Origin: Ferruginibacter sp.
Lineage (GTDB): Bacteria; Bacteroidota; Bacteroidia; Chitinophagales; Chitinophagaceae
Direction of reading: 5' to 3'
NCBI GenBank assembly: GCA_017983695.1
Contig: JAGOAX010000014.1
Span: 1 to 64,000, forward strand
Length of the DNA: 64,000 nt
Part shown: piece after piece, positions 8,287 to 16,729 of the stretch
Position numbering within the stretch: the stretch's first letter is position 1
Layout: every line of letters starts with the position of its first letter
Made by a program: the position numbers and the translations under genes
Notes under the pieces: generated by a model
Databases searched by the model: none
What the model was told of the DNA's origin: nothing
The model's input: the letters and a program-made list of their open reading frames with translations, nothing else

Positions 8287-11007
8287 TTATTCCAGTATCG
8301 GCCGCAACCATCTTGTAGCATCTTCAATACTCATTCCTTTCCTTGCCGCATAATCATGCAACTGATCTTTGTTTATTTTACCTATACCAAAATATTTACT
8401 TTCGGGGTTGGCAAAATACCAGCCACTTACTGATGATGCAGGATACATTGCTAAAGATTCTGTTAATGTAATACCGGTATTTTCTTTTCCGCCCAGCAAT
8501 TGAAACAGTTTATATTTTTCGGTATGATCGGGGCAGGCAGGATAACCAGGCGCCGGCCTGATGCCTAAGTATTCTTCTTTAATTAATTGTTCGTTGGTAA
8601 GGTGTTCATCTGTGGCATAGCCCCAGTATTCCTGCCTTGTTTTTTTATGCAGCAGTTCTGCAAATGCTTCTGCCAACCGATCGGCTAAGGCCTGTAAAAT
8701 TATTTTATTGTAATCGTCATGTCCGGCTTCAAATTTTTTGATGTGCGGTTCAATACCTTCTATAGTTACAGCAAAAGCACCGATGTAATCCTGGTAATTT
8801 TTTTCAGCAGGAGCAATATAATCTGCCAATGATAAATTAGGTTGGCCTGCTGCTTTTTTAATCTGCTGGCGCAAAAACTGTAATTTAATCACTTCTTTGT
8901 CTGCTAAAACATCAACCGAATCGGCAGTTACTTTATTGGCGGGCCAAAAACCAATAGCGCCTTTAGCATTCAGCCATTTCTCGTCGATGATCTGTTGTAA
9001 TAATTTTTGTGCATCGTTGTATAATGTGGTGGCTTCTTTACCAATTATACTGTCGGTTAATATAGCAGGAAATTTGCCATGCATTTCCCATGCAATAAAG
9101 AAAGGCTGCCAATCGATATATTCAGCAATTTCTTTTAAATCGTAAGTAGTAAAAGTTTTTGTTCCGGTAAAAGTTGGTACAACGGGTGTAAAATTATCCC
9201 AGTCAATTACAGCGGTGTTTTTTTGCGCTTCTTCAAAACGTAAATAATTTTTCACTGTTTTTTTATTGGCAAAATCATCTCTTAATTTATCATACTCGCC
9301 TTTTATGCCCGATAAAAAATCCGCTTTTTGTTCTTTGCTTAATAAACTGCCGGCAACAGTTACGCTGCGGCTGGCATCCAGTACATGTATTACACCATTA
9401 TCATATTGCTGTGCAATTTTTACTGCTGTATGCATACGGCTGGTAGTGGCACCGCCAATTAATAATGGTTGCGTCATTCCCCGGCGTTTCATTTCGTGTG
9501 CCACATGTACCATTTCATCCAGTGATGGTGTAATCAATCCGCTTAAGCCAATAATATCAGCATTTTCTTTTTGAGCGGTTTCTAAAATCTTATCTGTGGC
9601 AACCATCACACCAAGGTCAATAATATCATAACCGTTACAGCCCAATACCACGCCAACAATATTTTTTCCAATATCATGCACATCGCCTTTTACTGTTGCC
9701 AATAAAATTTTTGCAGCACCTGCAGCTTCTTCATTAATAGTGCCTGCGGCAAGATGAGCATTTTTCCGGTCTTCCTTTTCCTGCTCGATAAAAGGCGTTA
9801 ATACAGCAACAGCCTTCTTCATCACCCTTGCGCTTTTTACCACCTGCGGTAAAAACATTTTTCCGGCACCAAATAAATCACCCACTATATTCATACCATC
9901 CATTAATGGCCCTTCAATAACATCTAATGGCTTTGGATATTTTTGCCTGGCTTCTTCAGTATCTGAATCAATATAATCGGTAATACCATTTACTAAAGAG
10001 TGCGATAATCTTTTTTCAACAGTTTCATTTCTCCACTTCTCATCTTTCACTTCTACCTTGCCTTTTGCTTTTACTGTTTCTGCAAAATTGATCAGCGCTT
10101 CTGTAGCTTCGTTGTTATCATTATTACGATTCAGTAAAACATCTTCGCATAAATTTCTAAGCGTGGGTTCAATTTCATCATACACCACCAATTGCCCGGC
10201 ATTTACAATACCCATATCCATACCGGCTTTAATAGCATAGTATAGGAATACGGAGTGAATGGCTTCACGTACATGATCGTTACCACGGAAAGAAAAAGAC
10301 ACATTACTTACACCGCCACTAACTTTTGTAAGCGGCATCAATGTTTTAATCTCTCTTGTTGCTTCAATAAAATCAACGGCGTAATTATTGTGTTCTTCTA
10401 TACCTGTTGCTACTGCAAAAATGTTAGGGTCAAAAATAATATCCTGCGGATGGTAGCCTACCTGCTCCGTTAAAATTTTATAGGCCCTGTGGCAGATTTC
10501 TATTTTACGTTTTTTGGTATCGGCTTGCCCTACTTCATCGAAAGCCATTACAATAACTGATGCACCATAGCTCTTACAAATGAATGCCTGTTCAATAAAT
10601 TTTTCCTCTCCTTCTTTCATGGAGATAGAGTTAACTATACATTTCCCTTGCACACATTTTAAACCGGCTTCTATAATTTCAAATTTAGAAGAGTCGATCA
10701 TGATGGGAATCTTCGCAATATCCGGCTCGGCCTGTACCAGGTTTAAAAAAGTGGTCATGGCGCTAACGCCTTCCAGCAAAGCATCGTCCATATTTACGTC
10801 AATGATCTGTGCGCCACTTTCTACCTGCTGTCTTGCAACAGATAATGCCTCTTCATATTGTCCATCACGGATAAGGCGAGCAAATTTTTTACTGCCGGTA
10901 ACATTGGTACGTTCACCAACATTTACAAAATTTGTTTCGGGGCGAACGATCAACGGTTCCAGTCCGCTAAGGCGTAAAAAAGGTTTGATATGTATTAATT
11001 CACTCAT
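8287..11007 (-). CDS. metH: Methionine synthase, pterin/cobalamin/activation part (split MetH)
   Basis: This is the C-terminal portion of B12-dependent methionine synthase, about 906 residues. The folate (pterin)-binding domain opens with NFVNVGERTNVTGSKKF. The cap and B12 domains carry GDVHDIGKNIVGVVLGCNGY, whose His is the lower cobalt ligand. The reactivation domain ends with RPAPGYPACPDHTEK, the AdoMet-binding RxxxGY pattern. The homocysteine domain is a separate gene upstream (11021-12040). I chose the ATG at 11005-11007, 13 bases after that gene's stop. A TTG start at 11028 would overlap it by 8 bases. Confidence 0.95.
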   Translation of the reverse strand: MSELIHIKPFLRLSGLEPLIVRPETNFVNVGERTNVTGSKKFARLIRDGQYEEALSVARQQVESGAQIIDVNMDDALLEGVSAMTTFLNLVQAEPDIAKIPIMIDSSKFEIIEAGLKCVQGKCIVNSISMKEGEEKFIEQAFICKSYGASVIVMAFDEVGQADTKKRKIEICHRAYKILTEQVGYHPQDIIFDPNIFAVATGIEEHNNYAVDFIEATREIKTLMPLTKVSGGVSNVSFSFRGNDHVREAIHSVFLYYAIKAGMDMGIVNAGQLVVYDEIEPTLRNLCEDVLLNRNNDNNEATEALINFAETVKAKGKVEVKDEKWRNETVEKRLSHSLVNGITDYIDSDTEEARQKYPKPLDVIEGPLMDGMNIVGDLFGAGKMFLPQVVKSARVMKKAVAVLTPFIEQEKEDRKNAHLAAGTINEEAAGAAKILLATVKGDVHDIGKNIVGVVLGCNGYDIIDLGVMVATDKILETAQKENADIIGLSGLITPSLDEMVHVAHEMKRRGMTQPLLIGGATTSRMHTAVKIAQQYDNGVIHVLDASRSVTVAGSLLSKEQKADFLSGIKGEYDKLRDDFANKKTVKNYLRFEEAQKNTAVIDWDNFTPVVPTFTGTKTFTTYDLKEIAEYIDWQPFFIAWEMHGKFPAILTDSIIGKEATTLYNDAQKLLQQIIDEKWLNAKGAIGFWPANKVTADSVDVLADKEVIKLQFLRQQIKKAAGQPNLSLADYIAPAEKNYQDYIGAFAVTIEGIEPHIKKFEAGHDDYNKIILQALADRLAEAFAELLHKKTRQEYWGYATDEHLTNEQLIKEEYLGIRPAPGYPACPDHTEKYKLFQLLGGKENTGITLTESLAMYPASSVSGWYFANPESKYFGIGKINKDQLHDYAARKGMSIEDATRWLRPILE

Positions 11008-11020
11008 AGTAGTATCTGTC

Positions 11021-12040
11021 TTAATCAACTAATGCTGTTTCTAAAACGGGTAATGCCCTCGGTTTAAATTTCTTTACTTCATCAGCAATATGCTTAATGT
11101 GATCTGGTGTGGTACCGCAACACCCCCCTACAATATTTAACCAACCATTTGCTGCCCACTCTTCAATAATATGTGCCGTTTCATGTGGTTGTTCATCATA
11201 TTCGCCAAAGGCGTTTGGTAAACCGGCGTTGGGGTAAGCCGAAGTATAACAGCCTGCAATCTGCGCCAGCTCTTCCACATGGCTTCTCATTTCTTTTGCA
11301 CCCAGTGCACAATTTAAACCTACACTTAAAGGATTGGCATGTGAAACGGAAATGTAAAAAGCTTCTAAAGTCTGTCCGCTTAATGTTCTGCCGCTTGCAT
11401 CGGTAATAGTACCAGATATCATGATCGGCAGTTCTGCCAATTTATTTTGACGGAAGAATTTTTTTGCTGCATAGATCGCTGCCTTTGCATTCAATGTGTC
11501 AAAAATGGTTTCAATCAATAAGATATCTGCACCACCTTCAATCAATCCTTTTATCTGTTCGGTATAAGCAGCAGCCACTTCATCAAAAGTAACCGCACGG
11601 TAACCGGGGTTATTTACGTCAGGCGATAAACTCAAAGTTTTGTTTAACGGGCCAATGGCACCGGCAACAAACCTGGGTTTGGCAGGGTCTTTAGCAGTAT
11701 ATTCGTCTGCTGCCTTTCTTGCACATTGTGCAGATGCCACATTCATTTCGTAGGCTAATGACTGCATATCATAATCGGCCTGTGCAATTACAGTACTGCT
11801 GAAAGTATTGGTTTCAATAATATCGGCACCGGCTTCGAGGTATTGTTTGTGGATTCCAATAATAATATCGGGCTGAGTGATACTCAACAGGTCATTATTC
11901 CCTTTAACATCAGTATGCCAGTCTTTAAAACGTTCGCCGCGGTAATCTGCTTCCTGCAGTTTATGGCGTTGTATCATGGTGCCCATGGCGCCATCTATAA
12001 TTAATATTCTTTCTTTTAGTGCTTTTTCAATTAAATGCAT
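11021..12040 (-). CDS. metH: Methionine synthase, homocysteine-binding part (split MetH)
   Basis: The 339-residue protein is the Hcy-binding TIM barrel that supplies activated homocysteine to the methylcobalamin domain. It begins IEKALKERILIIDGAMGTMIQ. It carries the zinc Cys pair GGCCGTTPDHI near the C-terminus and an upstream GLNCALG Cys, which together make the three-Cys zinc site. With the next gene it makes up a full MetH in two chains. It is the first gene after a roughly 220-nt leader and the two are clearly an operon. Confidence 0.95.
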   Translation of the reverse strand: MHLIEKALKERILIIDGAMGTMIQRHKLQEADYRGERFKDWHTDVKGNNDLLSITQPDIIIGIHKQYLEAGADIIETNTFSSTVIAQADYDMQSLAYEMNVASAQCARKAADEYTAKDPAKPRFVAGAIGPLNKTLSLSPDVNNPGYRAVTFDEVAAAYTEQIKGLIEGGADILLIETIFDTLNAKAAIYAAKKFFRQNKLAELPIMISGTITDASGRTLSGQTLEAFYISVSHANPLSVGLNCALGAKEMRSHVEELAQIAGCYTSAYPNAGLPNAFGEYDEQPHETAHIIEEWAANGWLNIVGGCCGTTPDHIKHIADEVKKFKPRALPVLETALVD

Positions 12041-12264
12041 AGTGCAACGATTTTAATGCGTTGAATAATGAGCAACAGTACAAGAGTGCCCTTCATTCTT
12101 CAGGATAAACTCTGCCAATGAAGTTGCACAATGGTATGCTGCCGGGTTCACAAAAAATTAGCTGAACTGTTAAACGATTACGTATCCGTGAAGTTGTTTG
12201 GAATTGTTTTCGTTTATTAGTTCTGATTTTTACAGGCTGAACAATAAACAAATCTGCCTATTTA
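12041..12264 (-). promoter_or_regulatory. Structured 5' leader of the split metH operon, possible riboswitch
   Basis: The intergenic space has no ORF. Read on the minus strand it holds GTGAACCCGGCAGC, similar to the conserved UGAAACCCGGCAACC core of SAM-I riboswitches. A large hairpin follows: GTGC-aa-CTTCATT pairs with AATGAAG-g-GCAC around a 19-nt loop. A loop end like CTGAAGAATGAAG recalls the SAM-I 3' strand. The complete SAM-I helix set (P1, P2) is not convincing by eye, and no B12-box is present. A ligand-binding leader for a methionine gene is therefore plausible but unproven. Confidence 0.4.
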
Positions 12265-12270
12265 TTACTG

Positions 12271-12300
12271 CAAAAGTAAAACATGTATGCCACAACACAA
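12271..12300 (-). promoter_or_regulatory. Promoter of the metH operon
   Basis: On the minus strand TTG (12300-12298) and TACTTTTG (12278-12271) are separated by 19 bases. This is the TTG/TAnnTTTG architecture of Bacteroidota sigma factors. Confidence 0.6.
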
Positions 12301-12341
12301 AATGTTATAGGCCGGGCTTATAAAGGAGAGCAGCGGTTTAA

Positions 12342-12893
12342 TTACAATTTCTGGTCGAAATTACAGGCAACAGATATTTCTATTGTTTTAGAAATGTTGG
12401 CCTCATATATTTTAGGAACACTAATAGCATAATCGGAAAGCGAAACTGTAAATTTAGATGTGCCGGTAATTATACTGTTTTTAATAACGATACTGCTGTT
12501 TGCAGTTGCTTTTTTTGTAACGCCATGTATAGTAAGGTCGCCAGAAACGGTAATCGGGTAAATGCCGTCTTTTGTAAAATTAACTTTTGTTATATCAGTA
12601 ATAATTCCTTTAAATGTTGATTTTGGAAATTTATCACTTTCTATATAATCTTTATTAAAGTGTTGTTCCATTAATGCTTTTTTAAAGTGAAAGCCTTTTG
12701 TAAGCAGTGAAAACTGCAATTCCCCAGTTTGGATATTTATTACACTCATCACCTGGTTGTTGTCAGCTTTAATATCTTCTACTGCAGTTTTTGAAAAAAA
12801 GGAAATGTTGCCGTTTTTGGTAAAATATTTTTGCGCCAAAATATTGGCAGGGCATGCAGCAATCATTAGCAGAGAAAAAATTATTTGTTTCAT
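12342..12893 (-). CDS. YceI-family periplasmic protein
   Basis: The 183-residue protein has an N-terminal signal peptide (cleavage around ANILAQ). A YceI-type lipocalin-like barrel follows, seen in ISFFSKTAVEDIKADNNQVM, the SDKFPKSTFKG element and the DLTIHGVTKKATA element. YceI proteins bind polyisoprenoid-like lipids in the periplasm. The gene lies 6 bases after the OB-fold gene and is likely co-transcribed with it. Confidence 0.9.
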   Translation of the reverse strand: MKQIIFSLLMIAACPANILAQKYFTKNGNISFFSKTAVEDIKADNNQVMSVINIQTGELQFSLLTKGFHFKKALMEQHFNKDYIESDKFPKSTFKGIITDITKVNFTKDGIYPITVSGDLTIHGVTKKATANSSIVIKNSIITGTSKFTVSLSDYAISVPKIYEANISKTIEISVACNFDQKL

Positions 12894-12899
12894 TTTTCG

Positions 12900-13343
12900 T
12901 TATTTTATTAGATAACACCTAGTTAAAATTACATCTCCGGGTATGCCCATATCTGCATCGAAATTGAAGCCAGTACAGATACCCTTTAGTACAATTTTAT
13001 TGCCGGTATTTATGTTTTCAGCCTTTCCTTCCATTGTACAGTTTATAAATGCCCCATCCAGTGTTGTCTTTAACAAAACAATAGTATTACCCTGCTGATC
13101 TTTTCTAATTTCGGCAATTTCACCATCAACAGTTATAACTTTCTTGTTGTTTTCGTCGCCGGTAAATTTATTTTTAGCAAGCGATGAATCTGTTACAAAA
13201 GTTTGATGTAATACTGCAGCAGTAATTATGGCAGCAGGTTCTGCATCCTGCACACTAAAATGTTTTTTATTGAACATGTAATAACCAATGGCAGCGGCAC
13301 ATAATGCTATTACCAATATGGCTAACCAAATCTTTTTCTTCAT
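12900..13343 (-). CDS. Membrane-anchored OB-fold (tRNA_anti-like) protein
   Basis: The 147-residue protein has one N-terminal membrane segment at about residues 5-22. A single OB-fold-like domain follows, with the pattern KKVITVDGEIAEIRKDQQGN, the TLDGAFINCTM strand and the final GDVILTRCYLIK. This is typical of the tRNA_anti-like family of Bacteroidota, of unknown function. It is paired with the YceI gene downstream, as an envelope pair. Confidence 0.8.
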   Translation of the reverse strand: MKKKIWLAILVIALCAAAIGYYMFNKKHFSVQDAEPAAIITAAVLHQTFVTDSSLAKNKFTGDENNKKVITVDGEIAEIRKDQQGNTIVLLKTTLDGAFINCTMEGKAENINTGNKIVLKGICTGFNFDADMGIPGDVILTRCYLIK

Positions 13344-13418
13344 AATCTTTTCTAAATAAATTGTATAAGTAAAACGTTTAAACTAATCAACAGGTTGCTT
13401 TATCAATAAAAAACAATG

Positions 13419-14042
13419 TTAATTGCCAGCAGTAATATAGTTTTCTACCGGAATACGGTTGCTGATGCTTTTGGCAAGGGTCATTTCATCGGCATATTCC
13501 AGCTCGCCGCCAAAGGCAATGCCACGGGCAATGGTGGTTATTTTTACGGGGTAAGATTTTAATTTTTTGCCAATATAATATATAGTGGTGTCGCCCTGAA
13601 TATTTGGGTTTAACGCAAAAATTATCTCACTTATATTTTCTTTGCTGATGCGGTTTATCAGTGAATCAATCTGTAACTGATCGGGCCCAACACCATCTAA
13701 AGGAGAAATAATGCCGCCTAAAACATGGTACACCCCATTAAACTGCTGGGTACTTTCTATGGCAATTACATCCCTGATATTTTCCACTACACAAATCATT
13801 TCCTGCTTACGCATGTTATTGCTGCAGATATTACATAAATCCTTATCGGCAATATTGTGGCAACGGCTGCAAAATTTTATTTCTTCACGTAAAGTGGCAA
13901 TGGCGGTACTAAAGTTGGCCACATCCTGTACATCCTGCTTAATAAGATGTAATACCAGGCGCAAGGCAGTTTTTTTTCCGATGCCCGGCAGCTTGGCAAA
14001 TTCGTTTACCGCATTTTCTAAAAGTGAAGAAGAAAAAATCAT
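13419..14042 (-). CDS. recR: Recombination protein RecR
   Basis: The 207-residue protein has the RecR domain order. An N-terminal helix-hairpin-helix (NEFAKLPGIGKKTALRLVLHL) comes first, then the four-Cys zinc finger CSRCHNIADKDLCNIC, then a Toprim domain (ICVVENIRDVIAIEST, FALNPNIQGD). The C-terminal Walker-B-like part ARGIAFGGELEYADEMTL follows. It works with RecO and RecF to load RecA on gapped DNA. Confidence 0.96.
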   Translation of the reverse strand: MIFSSSLLENAVNEFAKLPGIGKKTALRLVLHLIKQDVQDVANFSTAIATLREEIKFCSRCHNIADKDLCNICSNNMRKQEMICVVENIRDVIAIESTQQFNGVYHVLGGIISPLDGVGPDQLQIDSLINRISKENISEIIFALNPNIQGDTTIYYIGKKLKSYPVKITTIARGIAFGGELEYADEMTLAKSISNRIPVENYITAGN

Positions 14043-14089
14043 GAAGCAAAAATAGGGTTTCTAAGGAGTTTATTTACATGAACCACCAA

Positions 14090-15487
14090 CTATAAAATGA
14101 TCTCACTTTCATTATCCCAGTTTTCCTTTACGGCAATCTTTTTGGGTATTGCAATTACCTTTTCGGGCTGTAATTTTTTTGTATAATCTCCGGGATCCCA
14201 CTTACCATTATTATTATCATCGTATAAAATCCTTATTTCATACTCGCCGGGAGTAAATAATTTATTGCGCCACTCTTTATTGGTAATGGGGTACGATTCC
14301 TTTACATTATCATCCTGTGTAAACTGCAATACAGGATGTTTTGTAAAATCAATATTACTAAAACGTATTACCACATTACCATAATCAGTTGCTGTTTTTG
14401 TTTTAAATCTAAGGGTATCGGTTTTGGCCAGGGCACTGTCTATCTTATCTACAACAGCATCTTTAAAAATTATCAACCGGTAATCAGCACCCTCAACCCA
14501 TTTGTTTTTAATAATAATTTTATTGCTGTCTGATTTAATAACGGTATTTGTAATAGGTATGTAATTAGTGTCTGTTAAAACGATTCTTGTGCTGTCAAAT
14601 TTTTTCAGCTCATTGCTGAATTCCAGTTCCAGATCATATCTTATATCCTGTCTTTCGCTAACGGCTTTGGTAGTGTATTTTAGTTTTTTTTGTGCCGCCG
14701 TTTTGGCTTTAACTGTGGTGGCGGCCTGCGTTTTTTCTTTTTTTTCTTCGGCATAGGCATATAAACTTACCACTGCTGTATTTTCTGTAATGGTAATTGT
14801 GCTGTCAGCAAATGCAAATATTTCTGTTTTTGAATTATAGGTTTTTCCGCCGTCGCCATCATTTAATGCGTATACATTAAAATTTCCCGGTGGAAGATTA
14901 TTGAATATAAAACTGCCATCGCCATTTACTGTAGCAATATAGGTTGGCCTTTTTTGTTGTACCGATGAGTCGTTGGCATTTCTGTACAACATCACCATCA
15001 GTGTGCTATCAACTTTTCCTGTTTCTGCAAGTATTACTTTGCCTGACAGGCTTAATGAATCGATAGTGTTACCGGTAGAAAAAACGTAAGTAAAACCTTT
15101 CAGTGGATTTCCCTCATTTACATCTTTTATGGCGCTGCCAAAATTAATTGCATAGGTGGTATTGGCTAATAAAGTATCTTTTAATTTTACAGTTACCGTT
15201 TTTAATTTGGTAGTTATTTCAGGATAAATTTTTGGATAAGGCGATACTAATACATTGGCCTGTATATCCTGCATCTCGGCAATATACTCATCAAAAGTGA
15301 GCGTTATTTTATTAGAGGAAATATTTGTAGTTAATAATTTAGGGCTGGAAGCAACCAGCACCGGAGCAATGGTGTCTTTTGTGCCGCCGGAAATAGCACC
15401 TATTTGTGCACACCCGCTGTTACTAATTGAAATGGTATATGCTGTAACAAAAAAGATAAAAGAATATAAAATGCTTTTTACGCTCAT
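14090..15487 (-). CDS. Ig-like (Big_5) domain lipoprotein
   Basis: The 465-residue protein starts with a signal and a lipobox Cys at about residue 26 (SNSGCAQIG). An Ig-like domain of the SbsA/Big_5 type follows (PVLVASSPKLLTTNISSNKITLTFDEYI, then TYAINFGSAIKDVNEGNPL). A carboxypeptidase-regulatory-like segment comes next (FIFNNLPPGNFNVYALND), and a second Ig-like part. It is an envelope protein common in Bacteroidota, with no known enzymatic function. Confidence 0.8.
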   Translation of the reverse strand: MSVKSILYSFIFFVTAYTISISNSGCAQIGAISGGTKDTIAPVLVASSPKLLTTNISSNKITLTFDEYIAEMQDIQANVLVSPYPKIYPEITTKLKTVTVKLKDTLLANTTYAINFGSAIKDVNEGNPLKGFTYVFSTGNTIDSLSLSGKVILAETGKVDSTLMVMLYRNANDSSVQQKRPTYIATVNGDGSFIFNNLPPGNFNVYALNDGDGGKTYNSKTEIFAFADSTITITENTAVVSLYAYAEEKKEKTQAATTVKAKTAAQKKLKYTTKAVSERQDIRYDLELEFSNELKKFDSTRIVLTDTNYIPITNTVIKSDSNKIIIKNKWVEGADYRLIIFKDAVVDKIDSALAKTDTLRFKTKTATDYGNVVIRFSNIDFTKHPVLQFTQDDNVKESYPITNKEWRNKLFTPGEYEIRILYDDNNNGKWDPGDYTKKLQPEKVIAIPKKIAVKENWDNESEIIL

Positions 15488-15628
15488 TAAAGTGTTTTGT
15501 ATTGCAAACTTAACGGGTTTCTGTTATTCTATGGTTGGGTAAATCATAAAGTTCCCTTAATCCAAAAAAACAATAACGGAAATTGTTAGTATAAAGAATA
15601 CAATGAAGCAGTTTAACCAATAACAACA

Positions 15629-16687
15629 TTAGAAAACCCTTCTGAAAAGATTAGGTGGGCATGGTGTGGGGTTCCGGCTGCTGGAGTTGCATCTGTTGTC
15701 GGATGTAGCATCTTCATTATACAAATGCTCCCATGTAAATGCTCCTTCGCTACTGCCGCCTGTACGGGTAAAACCTGCACCATTAGTGGTGGCATCATAA
15801 GCAAAACCTGCCCGTAATTTATCCCGGCTATCGTAATTATGCCGGTTAAGAAAATTATCCAGCGTAATGGTTATTGAAAAAGCATCGCTGCGGCGGAAGT
15901 CTGTATTATTCCTGTACCACAGGCCAAGATTAATATAATGTGTTTTAATTTCAAGGCCCATGCTCAGGAATTTATTATTACGTTGTGCAGAATATATAGC
16001 ACCGGGTACCAGGAAAACATCATCGTCCCATAATTTATTTTCACCTATCACCAGTGGAAAACGTGTGGTAAGGGTTAACCGCCTTGGCAATTTACTTTCC
16101 TCAGCATTAGAAAAAGATTCATCCGGCTGGTTAAGGTGATGCACACTGCCACCAATCATTAAACCCTTATTATGTATCCACATGGCTCCGGCAGCAAAAT
16201 CTGGCAGCCACTTTTTATTATTTACATTAGGCGTTACCTGCGAGGGCAGGCCAATTACAATACCTTCATTATTGATCTGGTCTGCAAACCATAATTTGCC
16301 ATAATCAACCTGCCGGTTAAACAAACCCCCTTGTATACCAAGGCTTAGCCTGTGGCTACCCAAACAAAGTATTTTTGCAAAAGTTCCATGTAGTCCTAGT
16401 TTTTTAATATAGCCTTCCTGTTCATTATTCACCATTAGCCCCACACCAATATTGTGTTCAAAAATATATTTATCTGCAGCTACTGTAAAATACTGCATGC
16501 CCGATGGTACCACAAGCCATTGCCTGCGGTAAACTGCCGATACCCTGAAATCATAATCGGCCATACCGGTGGCAGCAGGATTTAAATATACAGGAGCCAT
16601 AAAACCTTGTGTGTACATAGGATCCTGCGCCTGCAACTTTAATACTGCTAAGGTTGCTGCTAAACAAACGGCTATAATTTTTTTCAT
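15629..16687 (-). CDS. PorP/SprF family type IX secretion-associated protein
   Basis: The protein of about 352 residues has a signal peptide (KKIIAVCLAATLAVLKLQAQ) and the family opening DPMYTQGFMAPVYLNPAATG. An outer-membrane barrel pattern follows, including FRVSAVYRRQW. PorP/SprF proteins anchor partner adhesins secreted by the T9SS. The giant type-B sorted PKD gene lies 43 bases upstream on the same strand, the usual pairing. I chose the ATG at 16685-16687, which gives a normal signal peptide. Confidence 0.92.
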   Translation of the reverse strand: MKKIIAVCLAATLAVLKLQAQDPMYTQGFMAPVYLNPAATGMADYDFRVSAVYRRQWLVVPSGMQYFTVAADKYIFEHNIGVGLMVNNEQEGYIKKLGLHGTFAKILCLGSHRLSLGIQGGLFNRQVDYGKLWFADQINNEGIVIGLPSQVTPNVNNKKWLPDFAAGAMWIHNKGLMIGGSVHHLNQPDESFSNAEESKLPRRLTLTTRFPLVIGENKLWDDDVFLVPGAIYSAQRNNKFLSMGLEIKTHYINLGLWYRNNTDFRRSDAFSITITLDNFLNRHNYDSRDKLRAGFAYDATTNGAGFTRTGGSSEGAFTWEHLYNEDATSDNRCNSSSRNPTPCPPNLFRRVF

Positions 16688-16729
16688 CTTTTCATTTTTA
16701 TTATAACTCAAAATGATACGGTTAAAATT

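Noticed and set aside
12121..12300. Cobalamin riboswitch upstream of metH
   Set aside because: No B12-box (GCCACTG) or other conserved cobalamin core is found on the minus strand.
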